From contig NZ_PVBS01000001.1 in the NCBI RefSeq assembly GCF_002980575.1, positions 1,054,001-1,118,000 on the forward strand: DNA of 64,000 nucleotides. The letters run 5' to 3'. A program made the translations under genes and the position numbers. Below are positions 44,069-53,073 of this stretch, in pieces. This DNA is from Sphingobacterium gobiense (lineage in GTDB: Bacteria > Bacteroidota > Bacteroidia > Sphingobacteriales > Sphingobacteriaceae). How positions within the stretch are numbered: the stretch's first letter is position 1; every line of letters starts with the position of its first letter. The notes under the pieces are model-generated. The model was not told where the DNA came from. It saw nothing but the letters and a program-made list of their open reading frames with translations, and made no database searches.

Positions 44069-44728
44069 ATGAATCCGTTTGCAGCAATTTTCGACATGGA
44101 TGGGGTAATCTGTCATACGAACCCTTATCATGCTAAAGCCTTTGAACACTTTTTTGACAAGTATAAAATTCCCTATACAGAAAAGGAATTTGAAGAACAT
44201 ATGTACGGGAAACATAACAGTTATATTATGACCCACTTTTTTAAAAGAGAGATTATAGGCGAAGAATTAAAACAATTAGAGGACGAAAAAGAATCCCTCT
44301 TCCGGGAAATCTATCAACAAGAAATCGATCCACTGCCGCATTATTTGCCGTTTCTGGATGACTTAAAATCTGCAGGATTTAAAACTGCTGTGGCGACCTC
44401 GGCACCTTTGGCAAATCTAAAATTGATTGTAGATAGCTTACAGATTGATACCAAGATGGATTCACTAATGGCGAGTGAAGACGTCTCTCAGCATAAACCT
44501 CATCCCGAGGTTTATCTAAAGTCTGCTGAAAAACTGGGGATACCGCCAAATGCTTGCGTTGTATTTGAAGATTCTTTTTCTGGTGTCACCGCTGCTATAA
44601 ATGCGGGAATGAATGTGGTGGGCGTATTGAGCTCTCATAGCCAAGAGGAACTGCCCCCATGTTCTTTATATATCAACGATTACCGTGAAATAAACGCTGC
44701 TTGCTTAATGAGTCTGTTACAAAGCTAG
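44069..44728 (+). CDS. HAD-superfamily phosphatase/phosphomutase (beta-phosphoglucomutase-like)
   Basis: A 219-residue cytoplasmic HAD hydrolase. Motif I is IFDMDGVICHTNPYH (nucleophile Asp near residue 8), motif II TAVATSAPLANLK, and motif III/IV KPHPEVYLKSAEKLG with VVFEDSFSGVTAAINAGM. A four-helix cap of the beta-phosphoglucomutase type lies between motifs I and II. The substrate is not predictable. A perfect -7 box TATCTTTG (44057-44064) ends four bases before the ATG, suggesting a leaderless mRNA. Confidence 0.85.
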   Translation: MNPFAAIFDMDGVICHTNPYHAKAFEHFFDKYKIPYTEKEFEEHMYGKHNSYIMTHFFKREIIGEELKQLEDEKESLFREIYQQEIDPLPHYLPFLDDLKSAGFKTAVATSAPLANLKLIVDSLQIDTKMDSLMASEDVSQHKPHPEVYLKSAEKLGIPPNACVVFEDSFSGVTAAINAGMNVVGVLSSHSQEELPPCSLYINDYREINAACLMSLLQS

Positions 44729-44734
44729 GTCCCC

Positions 44735-45499
44735 ATGGCCGAAGCACTACAACTCCTTTCCTCACCTTCGGAATGGGCCCTGTATTTTGTATGTGCCGTA
44801 CTAATAGGCATGTCAAAAACGGGCATTCAGAATATTGGCACCTTGGCCGTTCCCTTGTTCGCCTTCTTGTTTGGAGCGAAATATTCTACCGGCATCGTGC
44901 TCATACTTCTTTGTATCGCAGACTTAGTTGCCGTTATTTATTACAGAAAGGAGTTTCTATGGAGCGAAATAAAGAAACTTTTACCTGCTGCGCTGGCTGG
45001 CCTCTTTATTGGTTTACTCCTTGGAAATTACATCAACGACAAGGTCTTTAAATTATTGATCGGTGCATGTATTATCGTCGGCGTGGGCATCATGATTTGG
45101 TTGGAAAAAACCTCTCAACAGCAACAAGATATGCTAACGAAAAACCGTTGGTATTCACCTATTTTTGGTTTTATTCTCGGATTTTCTACTATGATAGGAA
45201 ATGCGGCTGGCCCTGCTCTTTCGGTCTATATGCTCTCGAAACGACTGAACAAGATTAGCTTCGCTGCTACTTCCGCTTGGTTTATCATGATGCTGAATTT
45301 CACCAAAATCCCATTACAGGCTTTTGTTTGGGATAATCTTACTTGGTCAGGAATTTATCTCAACTTGTTCGCTATTCCTTTCATTCTTTTAGGAGGTTTC
45401 ATCGGTATAAAAATCATTAAATTCCTTCCGGAGAAGGAATTCCGCACGTTGATTATAATATTGGTTGTTATTTCTGCGATATTACTAATTGTATTATAA
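44735..45499 (+). CDS. TauE/SafE-family membrane permease
   Basis: Inner-membrane protein of 254 residues with about eight hydrophobic helices in two repeats (SPSEWALYFVCAVLIGMSKT opens the first; GFILGFSTMIGNAAGPALSV opens the second). The family moves sulfite, sulfoacetate or other small organic anions. It starts 6 bp after the HAD gene, so the pair is likely co-transcribed. Substrate unknown. It ends one base before the convergent GNAT gene. Confidence 0.82.
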   Translation: MAEALQLLSSPSEWALYFVCAVLIGMSKTGIQNIGTLAVPLFAFLFGAKYSTGIVLILLCIADLVAVIYYRKEFLWSEIKKLLPAALAGLFIGLLLGNYINDKVFKLLIGACIIVGVGIMIWLEKTSQQQQDMLTKNRWYSPIFGFILGFSTMIGNAAGPALSVYMLSKRLNKISFAATSAWFIMMLNFTKIPLQAFVWDNLTWSGIYLNLFAIPFILLGGFIGIKIIKFLPEKEFRTLIIILVVISAILLIVL

Positions 45500-45500
45500 T

Positions 45501-45773
45501 CTACGCTAATACATCGTGTTCACTTGGATATCGTTCAAATACTGTTTTTGCAAATGAACAAGCGGGAACGACTTTCCAATTATGTTCGCGCGCTTGCCTG
45601 ATAGCTGCTAAAACTAATTCTTCTGCAATTTTATTACCGCGATAAAAAGGTTCAACCTCGGCGTGAGAAATCGTCATCACATCGTTCTCTACTTGATAAA
45701 TCAACTCTCCAATTTGTACTTCATCATTCAGCGCAAGCCATCTGCCGCCGTCTGCTACATGTGTTAGTTCCAT
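45501..45773 (-). CDS. Small GNAT acetyltransferase (YjdJ/CFTO-like)
   Basis: A minimal acetyltransferase fold of about 90 residues from ATG 45773 (MELTHVADGGRWLALNDE); an upstream Met would add 22 residues. The acetyl-CoA region is VEPFYRGNKIAEELVLAAIR, equivalent to the family R-GxGIA motif, followed by VVPACSFAKTVFERYPSEHD, matching the conserved P-C-x-F ending. The role of these proteins is unknown. It is divergent from mqnC. Confidence 0.75.
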   Translation of the reverse strand: MELTHVADGGRWLALNDEVQIGELIYQVENDVMTISHAEVEPFYRGNKIAEELVLAAIRQAREHNWKVVPACSFAKTVFERYPSEHDVLA

Positions 45774-45899
45774 GATATCAATGTTTTTAAGATAGTTCAC
45801 TATATGTTTTCCAATAAACATAACAAATTTTTTGGACAATAGTTTCTTCCCTGTATAAAGCTATCATTAAAAAAATAAAAATCATACGTATCTTTGTTA

Positions 45900-47024
45900 A
45901 TGATGAATGTAGACAGTTTACTTAAGCGTGCGCTTAATTTTGAGTTTCTATCCAAGGAAGAAGGTATCTATCTCTACCAAAATGCGGCAACGGCAGATTT
46001 GACCTATGTTGCCAATACGTTGCGAGAAATACAAGTTCCTCATGGCAGAGTTACTTGGCAGATTGACCGTAATGTCAACACTACGAATGTTTGTATTGCA
46101 AACTGCAAATTTTGTAATTTCTTTCGTCGTCCCGGCCATGAAGAAAGCTATATCACGGATATCGAAACGTATAAACAGAAAATTGAAGAAACATTTCGGT
46201 ACGGTGGTGACCAACTGCTTTTGCAAGGTGGACATCATCCTGATTTGGGTCTCGAGTTTTACACAAAGTTATTCAAGCAGCTTAAGGAGCTCTACCCTAC
46301 CCTTAAACTACATTCCCTTGGTCCTCCCGAGGTCGCCCATATCGCGAAACTAGAAGGACTATCTCATATCGAAGTACTTCGCGCATTAAAACAATCTGGA
46401 TTGGATTCTCTTCCAGGTGCAGGAGCTGAAATACTAAACGATCGGGTACGGAGACTAATTTCGAAAGGCAAATGTGGCGGCCAGGAATGGCTGGATGTGA
46501 TGCGTGCTGCCCACCAAATCAATCTCCCGACATCTGCTACGATGATGTTTGGTCATATCGAGACCCTAGAAGAACGTTTTGAACATTTGGTGTGGATTCG
46601 TGAAGTACAACACGAAAAACCGGCCGACGCTTATGGATTTATAGCCTTTATACCTTGGCCTTTCCAAGACGACGGCACCTTATTAAAACGCCTGCGGGGT
46701 ATAACCAATAATGTAAGCAGCGAGGAATATATCCGGATGATTGCATTGAGCCGCATTATGCTACCTAATATTAAGAATATCCAGGCCTCTTGGCTCACTG
46801 TGGGAAAGAAAACAGCTCAGCTTTGTTTACATGCAGGCGCAAATGACTTCGGTTCCATTATGATAGAGGAAAATGTGGTTTCTGCTGCTGGCGCACCGCA
46901 TCGATTCACTTCCACATCTATACAGGAAGCTATTCTGGAGGCGGGTTTCCAGCCACAATTACGCACCCAAAAATACGAATTCAGAGCGTTACCACAGATG
47001 GAAGAGCAGGTCATTAACTATTAA
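45900..47024 (+). CDS. mqnC: Cyclic dehypoxanthinyl futalosine synthase (radical SAM)
   Basis: Menaquinone synthesis by the futalosine route: cyclises dehypoxanthinyl futalosine. The radical-SAM cluster motif is CIANCKFC (CxxxCxxC, about residues 65-72). MqnC-type stretches are QLLLQGGHHPDLGLEFY, LDSLPGAGAEILNDRVRR, MMFGHIETLEERFEHL and GANDFGSIMIEENVVSAAGA. MqnE is related, but the overall pattern fits MqnC better. The start could be ATG 45900 or 45903. TATCTTTG at 45889-45896 is so close that the mRNA may be leaderless. It predicts a menaquinone-based respiratory chain. Confidence 0.87.
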   Translation: MMNVDSLLKRALNFEFLSKEEGIYLYQNAATADLTYVANTLREIQVPHGRVTWQIDRNVNTTNVCIANCKFCNFFRRPGHEESYITDIETYKQKIEETFRYGGDQLLLQGGHHPDLGLEFYTKLFKQLKELYPTLKLHSLGPPEVAHIAKLEGLSHIEVLRALKQSGLDSLPGAGAEILNDRVRRLISKGKCGGQEWLDVMRAAHQINLPTSATMMFGHIETLEERFEHLVWIREVQHEKPADAYGFIAFIPWPFQDDGTLLKRLRGITNNVSSEEYIRMIALSRIMLPNIKNIQASWLTVGKKTAQLCLHAGANDFGSIMIEENVVSAAGAPHRFTSTSIQEAILEAGFQPQLRTQKYEFRALPQMEEQVINY

Positions 47025-47074
47025 AATATGTCGTCGGGAAATCTGCATAGATTGTCATTAAAAACATTATTCCA

Positions 47075-47635
47075 GTGAAAGATATCTTATTAAATATAGA
47101 GGCGATTATATTTGCATCTGAAGAGGGTATTAACGCCAACGAAATCAAACAGATACTCAAAGAGGCTTTAGCCATTGACATAAACAAACAGGAGGTATTA
47201 GATCTGTTAAAGAAAATAGCAGAAAAATATGCCGATGAAGATCAAATATTTAGCCTCAAGGTTTTCGATAAACATTATCAGTTTTTGACTAAAGAAAAGT
47301 ACCATGAAGCCATCAACCAACTTCAAGCACATAAGGATAAAAAGAAATTAAGCCAAGCTGCTTTAGAAACATTGTCTATAATCGCCTATCGGCAACCTAT
47401 TACCAAATTGGAAGTGGAGCAGATCCGAGGGGTGAATTGTGATTATTCTATTCAGCGACTGTTAGAAAAGAATCTCATTGAGATTGTAGGAAAAGCAGAA
47501 AGTATTGGCAAACCGCTATTATATGCTACTAGTGGTCAGTTTATGCAGCACTTCGGCATCAGGTCAGTCAAAGATTTACCGCAACTAAAAGACATTATCA
47601 CAGAAGACAATAGCATAGGCGAAGCTACAACGTAG
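47075..47635 (+). CDS. scpB: Segregation and condensation protein B
   Basis: Subunit of the SMC-ScpA-ScpB complex that condenses chromosomes. The 186 residues form two winged-helix domains. Conserved stretches are IEAIIFASEEGINANEIKQI, LSQAALETLSIIAYRQPITK, and EVEQIRGVNCDYSIQRLLEK. The start is GTG at 47075, which gives the usual N-terminus; no ATG fits. The C-terminal tail is shorter than in some relatives. Confidence 0.92.
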   Translation: MKDILLNIEAIIFASEEGINANEIKQILKEALAIDINKQEVLDLLKKIAEKYADEDQIFSLKVFDKHYQFLTKEKYHEAINQLQAHKDKKKLSQAALETLSIIAYRQPITKLEVEQIRGVNCDYSIQRLLEKNLIEIVGKAESIGKPLLYATSGQFMQHFGIRSVKDLPQLKDIITEDNSIGEATT

Positions 47636-47765
47636 CGAACAAGCATTTAACTTCCTGGTTGACAAGTCATAAAAAAACAAAAAAAATTTCAAGTTAGAAG
47701 ATTCTTGATTATTTTTACCGTTGGTAACAAACAGTAGATTTATCATTTATTAACACGACAAAACT

Positions 47766-47927
47766 ATGATGGTAGCGGCAGAAAAAGAGGTTTTGGCTGA
47801 AGAAATTATTAATTTTAACGGTCCGGAGGATGATGCAGATGATGTCTATGATGACGATTTCGAATTAGATGAAATTGATTCAATCGGAGAGTTCGATGAT
47901 TTTGACGATGACGACGATGATTTTTAA
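47766..47927 (+). CDS. Small, extremely acidic protein
   Basis: A 53-residue ORF (second ATG possible one codon later). Seventeen Asp and eight Glu make almost half the residues acidic, against one Lys; the C-terminus is a run of Asp and Phe (FDDFDDDDDDF). The N-terminal 20 residues (VAAEKEVLAEEIINFNG) could be a short helix. No membrane or signal segment. It has its own strong terminator and stands alone between scpB and susD, which supports a real gene. Possible roles are a nucleic-acid mimic, metal buffer or disordered tail protein; all are inference. Confidence 0.6.
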   Translation: MMVAAEKEVLAEEIINFNGPEDDADDVYDDDFELDEIDSIGEFDDFDDDDDDF

Positions 47928-47958
47928 TGCATGACCACGTGAAATTCGTAAAAAATTT

Positions 47959-47989
47959 AAAAAGCAGGGTGTTGTGAACCCTGCTTTTT
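47959..47989. terminator. Bidirectional terminator
   Basis: AGCAGGGT (47963-47970) pairs with ACCCTGCT (47978-47985), flanked by A5 and T5, so it can end both the small acidic gene and the convergent susCD transcript. Confidence 0.8.
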
Positions 47990-48019
47990 CCTTGCACTAA
48001 CGTTGTAATTTTGATATTC

Positions 48020-49540
48020 TCAATATCCTGCGTTTTGTGTATAATTGGGGTTACCCAATTGATTTAACGGAATGGGGAAAAGAAGGTTTCTAGCATCAGA
48101 AATAGGTTTTTCCTGCCAAGCTTCTAAAAACCTTCCGAACCTAATCAAATCTGTTCTTCGATGTCCTTCCCAAAAAAACTCGCGTCCAAGTTCGTCCAAT
48201 AGCTGTTGTTCGTTTAATTCAGATAAGTTACTTGCTCCTCTTTTTATTCGAACCTCATTTACAAGCTGCAACGCTTCTCCTTCTTCTCCGATACGCAAAA
48301 GTGCTTCTGCTTTCATCAACAAAACATCTGAATAACGATAAAATACCCAGTCGTTATTTAATAAACTAGTAGAACCATTCGCATAGTCAATAGGATATTT
48401 AATGACGCGTATACCAGCGACTTCGAGATGATTTTGGTCACGTTCGATAATATTCACTTCCGGTGTAAACGCCAAGAGATTACCTCGGCGGTCTGTTAAA
48501 TTTTCCCCATTCTGGTTCACTTGCTGACCTACTAAAAAACCGACCCGAACTCCACTTATATCCGTCATGCTAGGGTATTCCCCCCCTCGTCGCACATCAC
48601 TTTCTTCAAATTTATCGTAGAAGTCAGATAATGTGCAGAATCCATTATTCCCTCTCGGATTTTGATTGTAATGAAGCGTTGCGACCCACATATTTGTCAT
48701 CCCCGTTGCCGAACTTTCTCCCCCTATATTCTCTCCTGTAAATATATTTTCTGTTTTCGATTGCCCATTGTCGGGGGCAAAATTCAAAAAATAATCATCT
48801 ATCAACTCATACTTTCCACTATTAATAATTTCATCAGCTAGACGGATAACCTCCCGCATATCTTCGTCAGAAAAAGTTGGCGATGCACGGTTTAGAAAGA
48901 CCCCCTTATTTAAGAATATTTTCATTAATAATACTTTTGCTGCATCTGGAGATGCACGATCAATACGAGTCGTGGGCAGGTCACTGATGACTGCCGTAAT
49001 TTCCGAAATGAGATAACTAATTTGTTCTTCCGCATTCCGTACTTTAGGATTTTCTGTGACATTTTCTCCCGGCTCGCGATATGGTACCTGTCCCCAACCA
49101 TCTAGAATAGAAAACTCGGCGAAGGCTCTCAAAAATCTAGCCTGTGCTTCCTGAAGAGGAGTAGGGTTATATTGTAAAATATCCGTAGCCGCATAGCTCA
49201 CACCTAGAACATCTTTAAATACACTATGAATCCGTGTGTGATCTGACTCCCATCGGTGTAAGTGAAGCGCGCGCCAGGCACCATTATCATCCCAGTCTCC
49301 CCCTCTTGTAGGCACGATGGCTTCATCCGTCGGAAACTCCTGCAGCGCCCACCATCCATATGGTCCGAAATAAGGATTACGCATAGCAATGTACGTCGCA
49401 TTCAATAAAGCTGGTACATCATCACTTCCTACATCCCCAGATCCTACCTGTCCATGAAGATTTTCTTCTAATTTTGTACATCCTGTAAAGGTTGCTGCTA
49501 CGAGGATAACCAAAAGGATTTTTATATATTTATTGCTCAT
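48020..49540 (-). CDS. SusD/RagB-family surface lipoprotein
   Basis: Outer-membrane, surface-exposed substrate-binding partner of the SusC channel upstream. About 506 residues from ATG 49540 (MSNKYIKILLVILVAATFTG); an earlier Met overlaps the susC end. The lipobox is FTGC with Cys near residue 20. TPR-like helices (RFLRAFAEFSILDGWGQVPY) and the C-terminal SusD signature (DVLLMKAEALLRIGEEGEAL, EFFWEGHRRTDLIRFGRFLE, FPIPLNQLGNP) are clear. No glycoside hydrolase or protease gene follows, so the imported polymer is unknown. Confidence 0.92.
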   Translation of the reverse strand: MSNKYIKILLVILVAATFTGCTKLEENLHGQVGSGDVGSDDVPALLNATYIAMRNPYFGPYGWWALQEFPTDEAIVPTRGGDWDDNGAWRALHLHRWESDHTRIHSVFKDVLGVSYAATDILQYNPTPLQEAQARFLRAFAEFSILDGWGQVPYREPGENVTENPKVRNAEEQISYLISEITAVISDLPTTRIDRASPDAAKVLLMKIFLNKGVFLNRASPTFSDEDMREVIRLADEIINSGKYELIDDYFLNFAPDNGQSKTENIFTGENIGGESSATGMTNMWVATLHYNQNPRGNNGFCTLSDFYDKFEESDVRRGGEYPSMTDISGVRVGFLVGQQVNQNGENLTDRRGNLLAFTPEVNIIERDQNHLEVAGIRVIKYPIDYANGSTSLLNNDWVFYRYSDVLLMKAEALLRIGEEGEALQLVNEVRIKRGASNLSELNEQQLLDELGREFFWEGHRRTDLIRFGRFLEAWQEKPISDARNLLFPIPLNQLGNPNYTQNAGY

Positions 49541-49556
49541 AATACTTCCTTTATTT

Positions 49557-52500
49557 TTACAATGAAAAGTTGACACCAATATTGAATGTGCGAGCCGTAG
49601 GATACGTAACATTATCTATACCGGCCGACGGAACGCTGTTTACGGATTTATTGACGTTTACTTCTGGATCAAATCCTTTATATTTAGTAATGACAAATAT
49701 GTTCTGTCCATTCAAAAATACACCTAGATTTTTGATCGAAGCGCCAACATCTCCTATTCGATAATTCAATGTTGCATTCGCTAACTTTAAGTAGCTACCA
49801 TTTTCAATATATCGTGAGGAAGCGGCAATAGGGTTTGCGGGTGACTCCAGATTTCCTTGGCTCATCAATTCTCCAGCAATATTTCGGGATCCTAGATTGG
49901 AGATAGGTAATACGGCATTTGCTGTGTTATTGTAGATGTCCTGCCCTATCACCCCGTTGAAATTGGCACTAAAGGAGAAGCGCTTATAGTCAATACCCGT
50001 ACTGACACCTAATAAAACTCTCGGGTTCGGATTTCCGACGTGGTGAAATACAAATCCCTCATCGGTAAATCTTGAAAAGCCCTCCTCATCCAGCCCTAGA
50101 TACTCCCTCGTTACAAAAGCAAACAATGGATAGCCATTCTGCACGACCTGCACCGTGACGTCGCTCAGCCCTTGTCCACTGAGGCTACCGGTTCGGATAA
50201 TTTCGCTTTCACCTAAGTTTTGTACGCTATTTTTGACAAACGTCACATTTCCGCCTAAATCCCAACTAACATTATCGTTTTCAATGATTATACCATTCAG
50301 ATTCAACTCAATCCCTTTGTTAATAACTTCTCCGGGCAGATTTATCCAAGTGATAGAGGCGTCAGGTGATGCGGGATACTGCGGTGTTTGCGGAAAAAGC
50401 AGGTCTGTTGTCTTTTTATGGAAGAAATCCAGCGTTCCACTGAGCCGCCGATTAAAAAAACCGAAATCGGCACCTATGTTAATCTGTTCATCCGACTGCC
50501 ACCGTAAATCCGTATTCTCATTATTGTTAATGGGTCTTGTCTGTTCTCCTCCCCCAAATCCGATGGAATATCTACGCTGGGAAGAACCAGACGGAAATTC
50601 CTGATTGCCGGTCTTCCCCCAACCTGCTCGCAATTTTAGTTCACTTAACCAATCAGTGTGGGCCATAAAGCCTTCATTTTTAACATTCCATGCTGTAGCA
50701 AACGAAGGGAAGGTCCCATATCGATTATTTTCTCCGAATTTCGTTGATCCATCTACCCGAACGGTCGCAGTCAATAAATATCGTTCTTTGAAATTGAATG
50801 TAGCCCGACCAAAGTAGGATTGTAATTGCGTCGTGGGGTCGTGAAACGAATTGATATTTCTGTTACCAGGAGCGGTAGCCTGCATGATATCTGTATAATC
50901 TACTGGAATATCACCAAAGCCCCGAGCGTTCATGTCTGTTCCTCTATTCATGAAATCCATGTATTCATACCCGATCACAGCATTGAGGTTCAAATCAGTG
51001 GTAATCTTTTTATTAAACGATAATGTGTGAGTCAGCTGCTTCGTAATGAGTTCATTGTTCGCCACGCTAGCGTAACCACCTGCAAAATCGTTTTCAGGAT
51101 CGGCCTGAATACTTTGAATATTAATAAAACTGCGGGTAGAGGATCGACGTTCTCCTTTACTGTAGTTGACACTCAATAACATCCTGTATTCCAACCAATC
51201 ATTAAATTTATAGAAAGGTGATAAACTCGTCAAGATGTTCGTAACATTCGCTCGATCATCATAAGCTTCTAACATGGCCAGAGGATTGATAATATTACCT
51301 TGTTCAATAGCTAAGCTACCGTCTGCGTTTCGCAATGGACGTGTAGGATTCCAGGCTAAAGCCTGTCCAATTAAGCTACCATTAGCGCCTGCATCAGTTA
51401 CTACAGGAGCAATGTTTTCCCTATTTTGACTGGCTAATAAATTGACATCCAAACCCAATTTTTTACTTTCCAACATCTTGAAATTTCCATTGAATGCCCC
51501 GCTATAGCGTTTAAAACTTGTCTTTTGAACAATCCCCTGCTGGTCTTGGTAACCAAAAGATGCCCGATATTTATTATCGGCATTTCCTCCACTTAACGAG
51601 AGGTTATGGTTTTGATTATAAGCGGTCCGCAAAATCGTTCCTAATGCATCTACATCGTCACCGTAATCACCTGTTGTAAATCCATATTTATTCAATGCAT
51701 CTCTATATTGATTTCCGTTCAAAATATCAATGTTTCGCATAATATTGGCTACACCTCCTGAAGAGCTCACGTCTACTTTCACCGCGCCTTCCTGGCCACG
51801 TTTAGTTGTGATCAATACAACACCGTAGGCTGCTCTGGATCCGTAAATAGCTGTGGCCGAGGCGTCTTTTAAGACTTGAATAGACGCAATATCTGTAGGA
51901 TTTATAAAGCTTAACGGATTACCCGCAGGGCTCGTCCCGATCCCCCCACTCTGATTAGGCCGAGATGTACGTCCGTCCAGGGCGACGCCATCAACCACAT
52001 AAAGAGGTTGTCCAGAACCGGTAACGGCCGAATTCCCTCGAATACGGACTGTGCTAGCACCGCCAGGCTGTCCACTATTATTGAGCATCTGCACCCCAGA
52101 AACTTTACCTTGAATAAGCTGATCAGCTGATATCAGTGGTCCTTTGTTGAAATCTTTTTCTTCAACAGATGCTACTGCACCCGTTAAATCGCTTTTACGC
52201 TGCGTGCCATATCCTACAACGACGACCTCATCCAAATCACTGGGTTGTTCTTTTAGCACGATGTTGATTTCGCTTTTCCCTTCGATAGAAATCTCCTGCG
52301 TAGCAAAGCCCATGTAATCGAATACTAAAACACCTTGCTGTACGGAAACCACGAGGGTATAAGCACCATCCATACCTGTACTAGTGGCTATACTTGCCCC
52401 TTTCAATGCTATTGTTACCCCTACAAGAGGTTCCCCATTCTCATCGGTTACCCTTCCCTGAATTGTATGTTGTTGTTTGCTTACGTTTTTCTCAGAACGT

Positions 52501-52871
52501 GCAGATATTGTCTCCGAAACACGTGTTATGGCGATAGATTTTCTCTTAATTTCGTACGCTAATGGTTGTCCTTCAAACAGAATATCTAAAGTCTCTTGTA
52601 TAGTACCGTTTTCAATGACGATAGAAACAGGATAGGTTGACCTTAAATCCTTTTCGTCATAGATAAAAGTATAACCTGATTGCTTACTAATATCTACTAG
52701 CACTTTTTTCAATTGTACCTTTTGATAATGGAGATTGACTCGCTGCCCATGTGCATGCGCAAAAGATAGCATCATAGAAGCGAAAAATATAACTACGGTC
52801 AATTTCATAGGTAAATAAACAAATGACGGCAACAAATATTTTATTTGATTTTGATGTTTGATCTTGTTCAT
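49557..52871 (-). CDS. SusC/RagA-family TonB-linked transporter with STN signalling domain
   Basis: Outer-membrane channel of 1104 residues. After the signal (MKLTVVIFFASMMLSFAHAH) comes an STN domain (about 45-110, LKKVLVDISKQSGYTFIYDE), which contacts FecR-type anti-sigma factors. A carboxypeptidase-like domain follows (about 140-210, GRVTDENGEPLVGVTIALKG), then the plug with VVVVGYGTQRKSDLTGAVAS, PLYVVDGVALDGR and ASATAIYGSRAAYGVVLITT, and the barrel ending in FNIGVNFSL. STN presence plus the adjacent fecR and ECF sigma genes indicate substrate-triggered self-regulation. Confidence 0.93.
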   Translation of the reverse strand: MNKIKHQNQIKYLLPSFVYLPMKLTVVIFFASMMLSFAHAHGQRVNLHYQKVQLKKVLVDISKQSGYTFIYDEKDLRSTYPVSIVIENGTIQETLDILFEGQPLAYEIKRKSIAITRVSETISARSEKNVSKQQHTIQGRVTDENGEPLVGVTIALKGASIATSTGMDGAYTLVVSVQQGVLVFDYMGFATQEISIEGKSEINIVLKEQPSDLDEVVVVGYGTQRKSDLTGAVASVEEKDFNKGPLISADQLIQGKVSGVQMLNNSGQPGGASTVRIRGNSAVTGSGQPLYVVDGVALDGRTSRPNQSGGIGTSPAGNPLSFINPTDIASIQVLKDASATAIYGSRAAYGVVLITTKRGQEGAVKVDVSSSGGVANIMRNIDILNGNQYRDALNKYGFTTGDYGDDVDALGTILRTAYNQNHNLSLSGGNADNKYRASFGYQDQQGIVQKTSFKRYSGAFNGNFKMLESKKLGLDVNLLASQNRENIAPVVTDAGANGSLIGQALAWNPTRPLRNADGSLAIEQGNIINPLAMLEAYDDRANVTNILTSLSPFYKFNDWLEYRMLLSVNYSKGERRSSTRSFINIQSIQADPENDFAGGYASVANNELITKQLTHTLSFNKKITTDLNLNAVIGYEYMDFMNRGTDMNARGFGDIPVDYTDIMQATAPGNRNINSFHDPTTQLQSYFGRATFNFKERYLLTATVRVDGSTKFGENNRYGTFPSFATAWNVKNEGFMAHTDWLSELKLRAGWGKTGNQEFPSGSSQRRYSIGFGGGEQTRPINNNENTDLRWQSDEQINIGADFGFFNRRLSGTLDFFHKKTTDLLFPQTPQYPASPDASITWINLPGEVINKGIELNLNGIIIENDNVSWDLGGNVTFVKNSVQNLGESEIIRTGSLSGQGLSDVTVQVVQNGYPLFAFVTREYLGLDEEGFSRFTDEGFVFHHVGNPNPRVLLGVSTGIDYKRFSFSANFNGVIGQDIYNNTANAVLPISNLGSRNIAGELMSQGNLESPANPIAASSRYIENGSYLKLANATLNYRIGDVGASIKNLGVFLNGQNIFVITKYKGFDPEVNVNKSVNSVPSAGIDNVTYPTARTFNIGVNFSL

Positions 52872-52970
52872 TTCTGTCTAATGAACAATACGCCCTTAAT
52901 GATAACTGGCTGGGTACAATCAATAAATTGCTTCCGAATCAAATAATCAGTAAGTTTGTATTGTTGGTAT

Positions 52971-53004
52971 ATAACTTTGTTAGCTAACACTATTCTAAAG
53001 TTAT
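52971..53004. promoter_or_regulatory. Inverted repeat upstream of susC
   Basis: ATAACTTT (52971-52978) is mirrored by AAAGTTAT (52997-53004), with the palindrome GTTAGCTAAC (52979-52988) between. It lies about 100 bp ahead of susC and could be a regulator site or hairpin. Low confidence. Confidence 0.35.
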
Positions 53005-53073
53005 CCGGCATATCTTAACTATTGAGGTGTTACGAGCATCTCGATAGTTTCTACGGATAATCGCTTTTATTTC

